Shown here: one piece after another, positions 6,177-6,863 of the stretch
Numbering within the stretch: the stretch's first letter is position 1
How the letters are laid out: every line of letters starts with the position of its first letter
Assembly: GCA_004376695.1 (NCBI GenBank)
Contig: SOJB01000118.1
Span: 1-6,863 of the forward strand
DNA: 6,863 nucleotides
Source of the DNA: Dehalococcoidia bacterium
GTDB lineage: Bacteria > Chloroflexota > Dehalococcoidia > GIF9 > AB-539-J10
Direction of reading: 5' to 3'
The notes under the pieces: model-generated
Told to the model about the DNA's origin: nothing
The model's input: only the letters and a program-made list of their open reading frames with translations
Database searches by the model: none
Translations under genes and position numbers: made by a program

Positions 6177-6248
6177 TGCCCCTGAAGGGACTCGAACCCT
6201 TGCACCTGGCTCCGGAGGCCAGTGCTCTATCCTCTGAGCTACAGGGGC
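6177..6248 (-). tRNA. tRNA-Arg (anticodon CCG)
   Basis: A complete 72-nt cloverleaf can be folded by eye. The acceptor stem is GCCCCTG paired with CAGGGGC and the discriminator is A. The D stem is GCTC/GAGC with an 8-nt loop. The anticodon stem is CTGGC/GCCAG with the loop CTCCGGA, in which T33 precedes CCG and G37 follows. The variable loop is 4 nt (GTGC) and the T stem AAGGG/CCCTT encloses TTCGAGT. Anticodon CCG reads the arginine codon CGG. No 3' CCA is encoded (AG then six T follow), so CCA must be added by nucleotidyltransferase. The gene sits between the exchanger stop (45 nt upstream) and the porC start (27 nt downstream), on the same strand as both. Confidence 0.97.
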
Positions 6249-6259
6249 TGCTCTTTGTC

Positions 6260-6288
6260 TCGTTAGCAGCAGACAGCCAGTGTCTCAA
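6260..6288 (-). promoter_or_regulatory. Candidate promoter for tRNA-Arg
   Basis: Reading the minus strand after the exchanger stop, TTGAGA (6283-6288, five of six matches to TTGACA) is followed after exactly 17 nt by TAACGA (6260-6265), which has only the TA of a -10 box but is preceded by TG in the extended -10 position. Predicted initiation near 6253 would give a leader of about 5 nt before the tRNA. The -10 is poor, so this is only a candidate; the tRNA could instead be transcribed through from the exchanger gene. The spacer also holds a 5-bp inverted repeat (6271-6285). Confidence 0.25.
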
Positions 6289-6293
6289 ATTTA

Positions 6294-6863
6294 TCACAAA
6301 CCAGCGCTTGATGTAAACAAGCGATAAGCACCGAAAACGTATAGCGCGATCAGAACGGGGGCATACCAACTAAGCACTCCAAGAAGCTTCTGCCTTTGTC
6401 GAAACCTGAGCCCGATAATAACGACAACGCTCATCGCTACTGCCACGGAGGCAATAATAAGATGACTACTTGATACTGAAGAGAGAACGAATCCTTGGCC
6501 GTGGGCTAGGTCAACCGGGACGATGATGGCAATGTTGAGCATATTGGCGCCCAACAAACCAGCCACCGCCAAATCCACAACACCCAGACGGAGAGCAGTA
6601 AGGGCAACCACTATCTCGGGTGCCGAGGTAGTGATCGCCAGAAACAAAGTCCCAACAAAGGTGCTATCCCAGCCCGTACTCTTACTGATTTCATCGCCAA
6701 TGAATGACAGCCATATACCAGCAGCAATGACTGCTGCTGCCGCCAGAGCAAATCTGATGCACACAGTCCTAGTAGTAAGCTCTTCATGTTGTGGAGAAGT
6801 GGCTGGAGCGGCAGCCAATTGGTGACTGCGTTCGCGACGGAATATCCACCACATTCCCAGCAA
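6294..6863 (-). CDS. CaCA-family cation (Na+/Ca2+ or H+) exchanger, C-terminal part, cut by window edge
   Basis: Integral membrane antiporter fragment of 189 visible residues; the frame is open to the window edge (the first codon there is TTG), so the true start lies outside. A basic, polar stretch (about residues 9-32) looks like the cytoplasmic loop between the two halves of a CaCA exchanger. It is followed by hydrophobic segments at about 33-56, 67-92, 97-118, 133-152 and 163-182. Residues 71-111 match the second alpha-repeat of the family: GTLFLAITTSAPE with the ion-binding acidic residue E83, then AGLLGANMLNI (102-111) in place of the common GNxxGSNxFN. The N-terminal half with alpha-repeat 1 must lie upstream. 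Ion specificity (Ca2+, Na+, H+) cannot be read from this part. The stop is TGA, 45 nt before the tRNA gene. It has no evident functional link to the redox operon. Confidence 0.85.
   Translation of the reverse strand: MLGMWWIFRRERSHQLAAAPATSPQHEELTTRTVCIRFALAAAAVIAAGIWLSFIGDEISKSTGWDSTFVGTLFLAITTSAPEIVVALTALRLGVVDLAVAGLLGANMLNIAIIVPVDLAHGQGFVLSSVSSSHLIIASVAVAMSVVVIIGLRFRQRQKLLGVLSWYAPVLIALYVFGAYRLFTSSAGL

Noticed and set aside
6170..6184. Intrinsic terminator formed by the tRNA 3' end and six T
   Set aside because: The nearest local hairpin (T arm) ends about 9 nt before the T-run, so the geometry is not that of a standard terminator; at most a partial attenuator.
6271..6285. 5-bp inverted repeat (AGACA/TGTCT) after the exchanger stop as a terminator
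   Set aside because: The stem is short and no T-run follows on the minus strand; it also overlaps the candidate tRNA -35.
6142..6369. Minus-strand 75-codon frame running through the tRNA-Arg
   Set aside because: It overlaps a complete tRNA, the exchanger C-terminus and the porC start in a different frame; a chance frame.

Overview
The window is part of an anaerobic energy-metabolism locus, with every supported gene on the minus strand. Read in the direction of transcription (high to low coordinates) it holds: the C-terminal part of a cation/Ca2+ exchanger-family membrane protein cut by the window edge (6294-6863); a tRNA-Arg with anticodon CCG (6177-6248); a four-gene 2-oxoacid (probably pyruvate):ferredoxin oxidoreductase set in the order gamma-delta-alpha-beta (5592-6149, 5301-5588, 4135-5304, 3151-4086); and a three-gene flavin/iron-sulfur diaphorase: NuoE/HydC-like (2647-3132), NuoF/HydB-like (707-2638) and a small NuoG-N-terminal/HoxU-like protein (71-700). 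The last 70 bases hold no complete gene and the operon may continue beyond the edge.

From the porC start to base 71 the seven genes are packed like one operon. The gaps are 3 nt, a 4-nt ATGA overlap, 48 nt, 18 nt, 8 nt and 6 nt. There is no terminator-like structure between them, only one small hairpin in the 48-nt porA-porB gap. The inferred logic is that Por oxidises a 2-oxoacid to acyl-CoA and CO2 and reduces ferredoxin. The NuoEF-like module then exchanges those electrons with NAD(P)(H) and a further partner. The NuoF-like subunit has an N-terminal thioredoxin-like [2Fe-2S] domain and two C-terminal [4Fe-4S] sites. That architecture is known from electron-bifurcating HydABC hydrogenases, NADP-reducing hydrogenases and related bifurcating families, not from plain complex I NuoF. 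No hydrogenase active-site (H-cluster) domain, membrane subunit or quinone module is visible, so the third partner is either off-window or the complex is a soluble NAD(P)(H):ferredoxin device.

The organism is most likely a strictly anaerobic bacterium; four-subunit Por and NuoEF-type diaphorases are common in Dehalococcoidia/Chloroflexota, Desulfobacterota and Firmicutes. The tRNA gene lacks an encoded CCA. Nothing in the window fixes the phylum; an uncultured Chloroflexota or deltaproteobacterial-type anaerobe is a guess. Most interesting are the Por-diaphorase linkage, the loss of the His-Cys cluster in the HoxU-like protein, and substitutions at the predicted NAD(P)H site of the NuoF-like protein.
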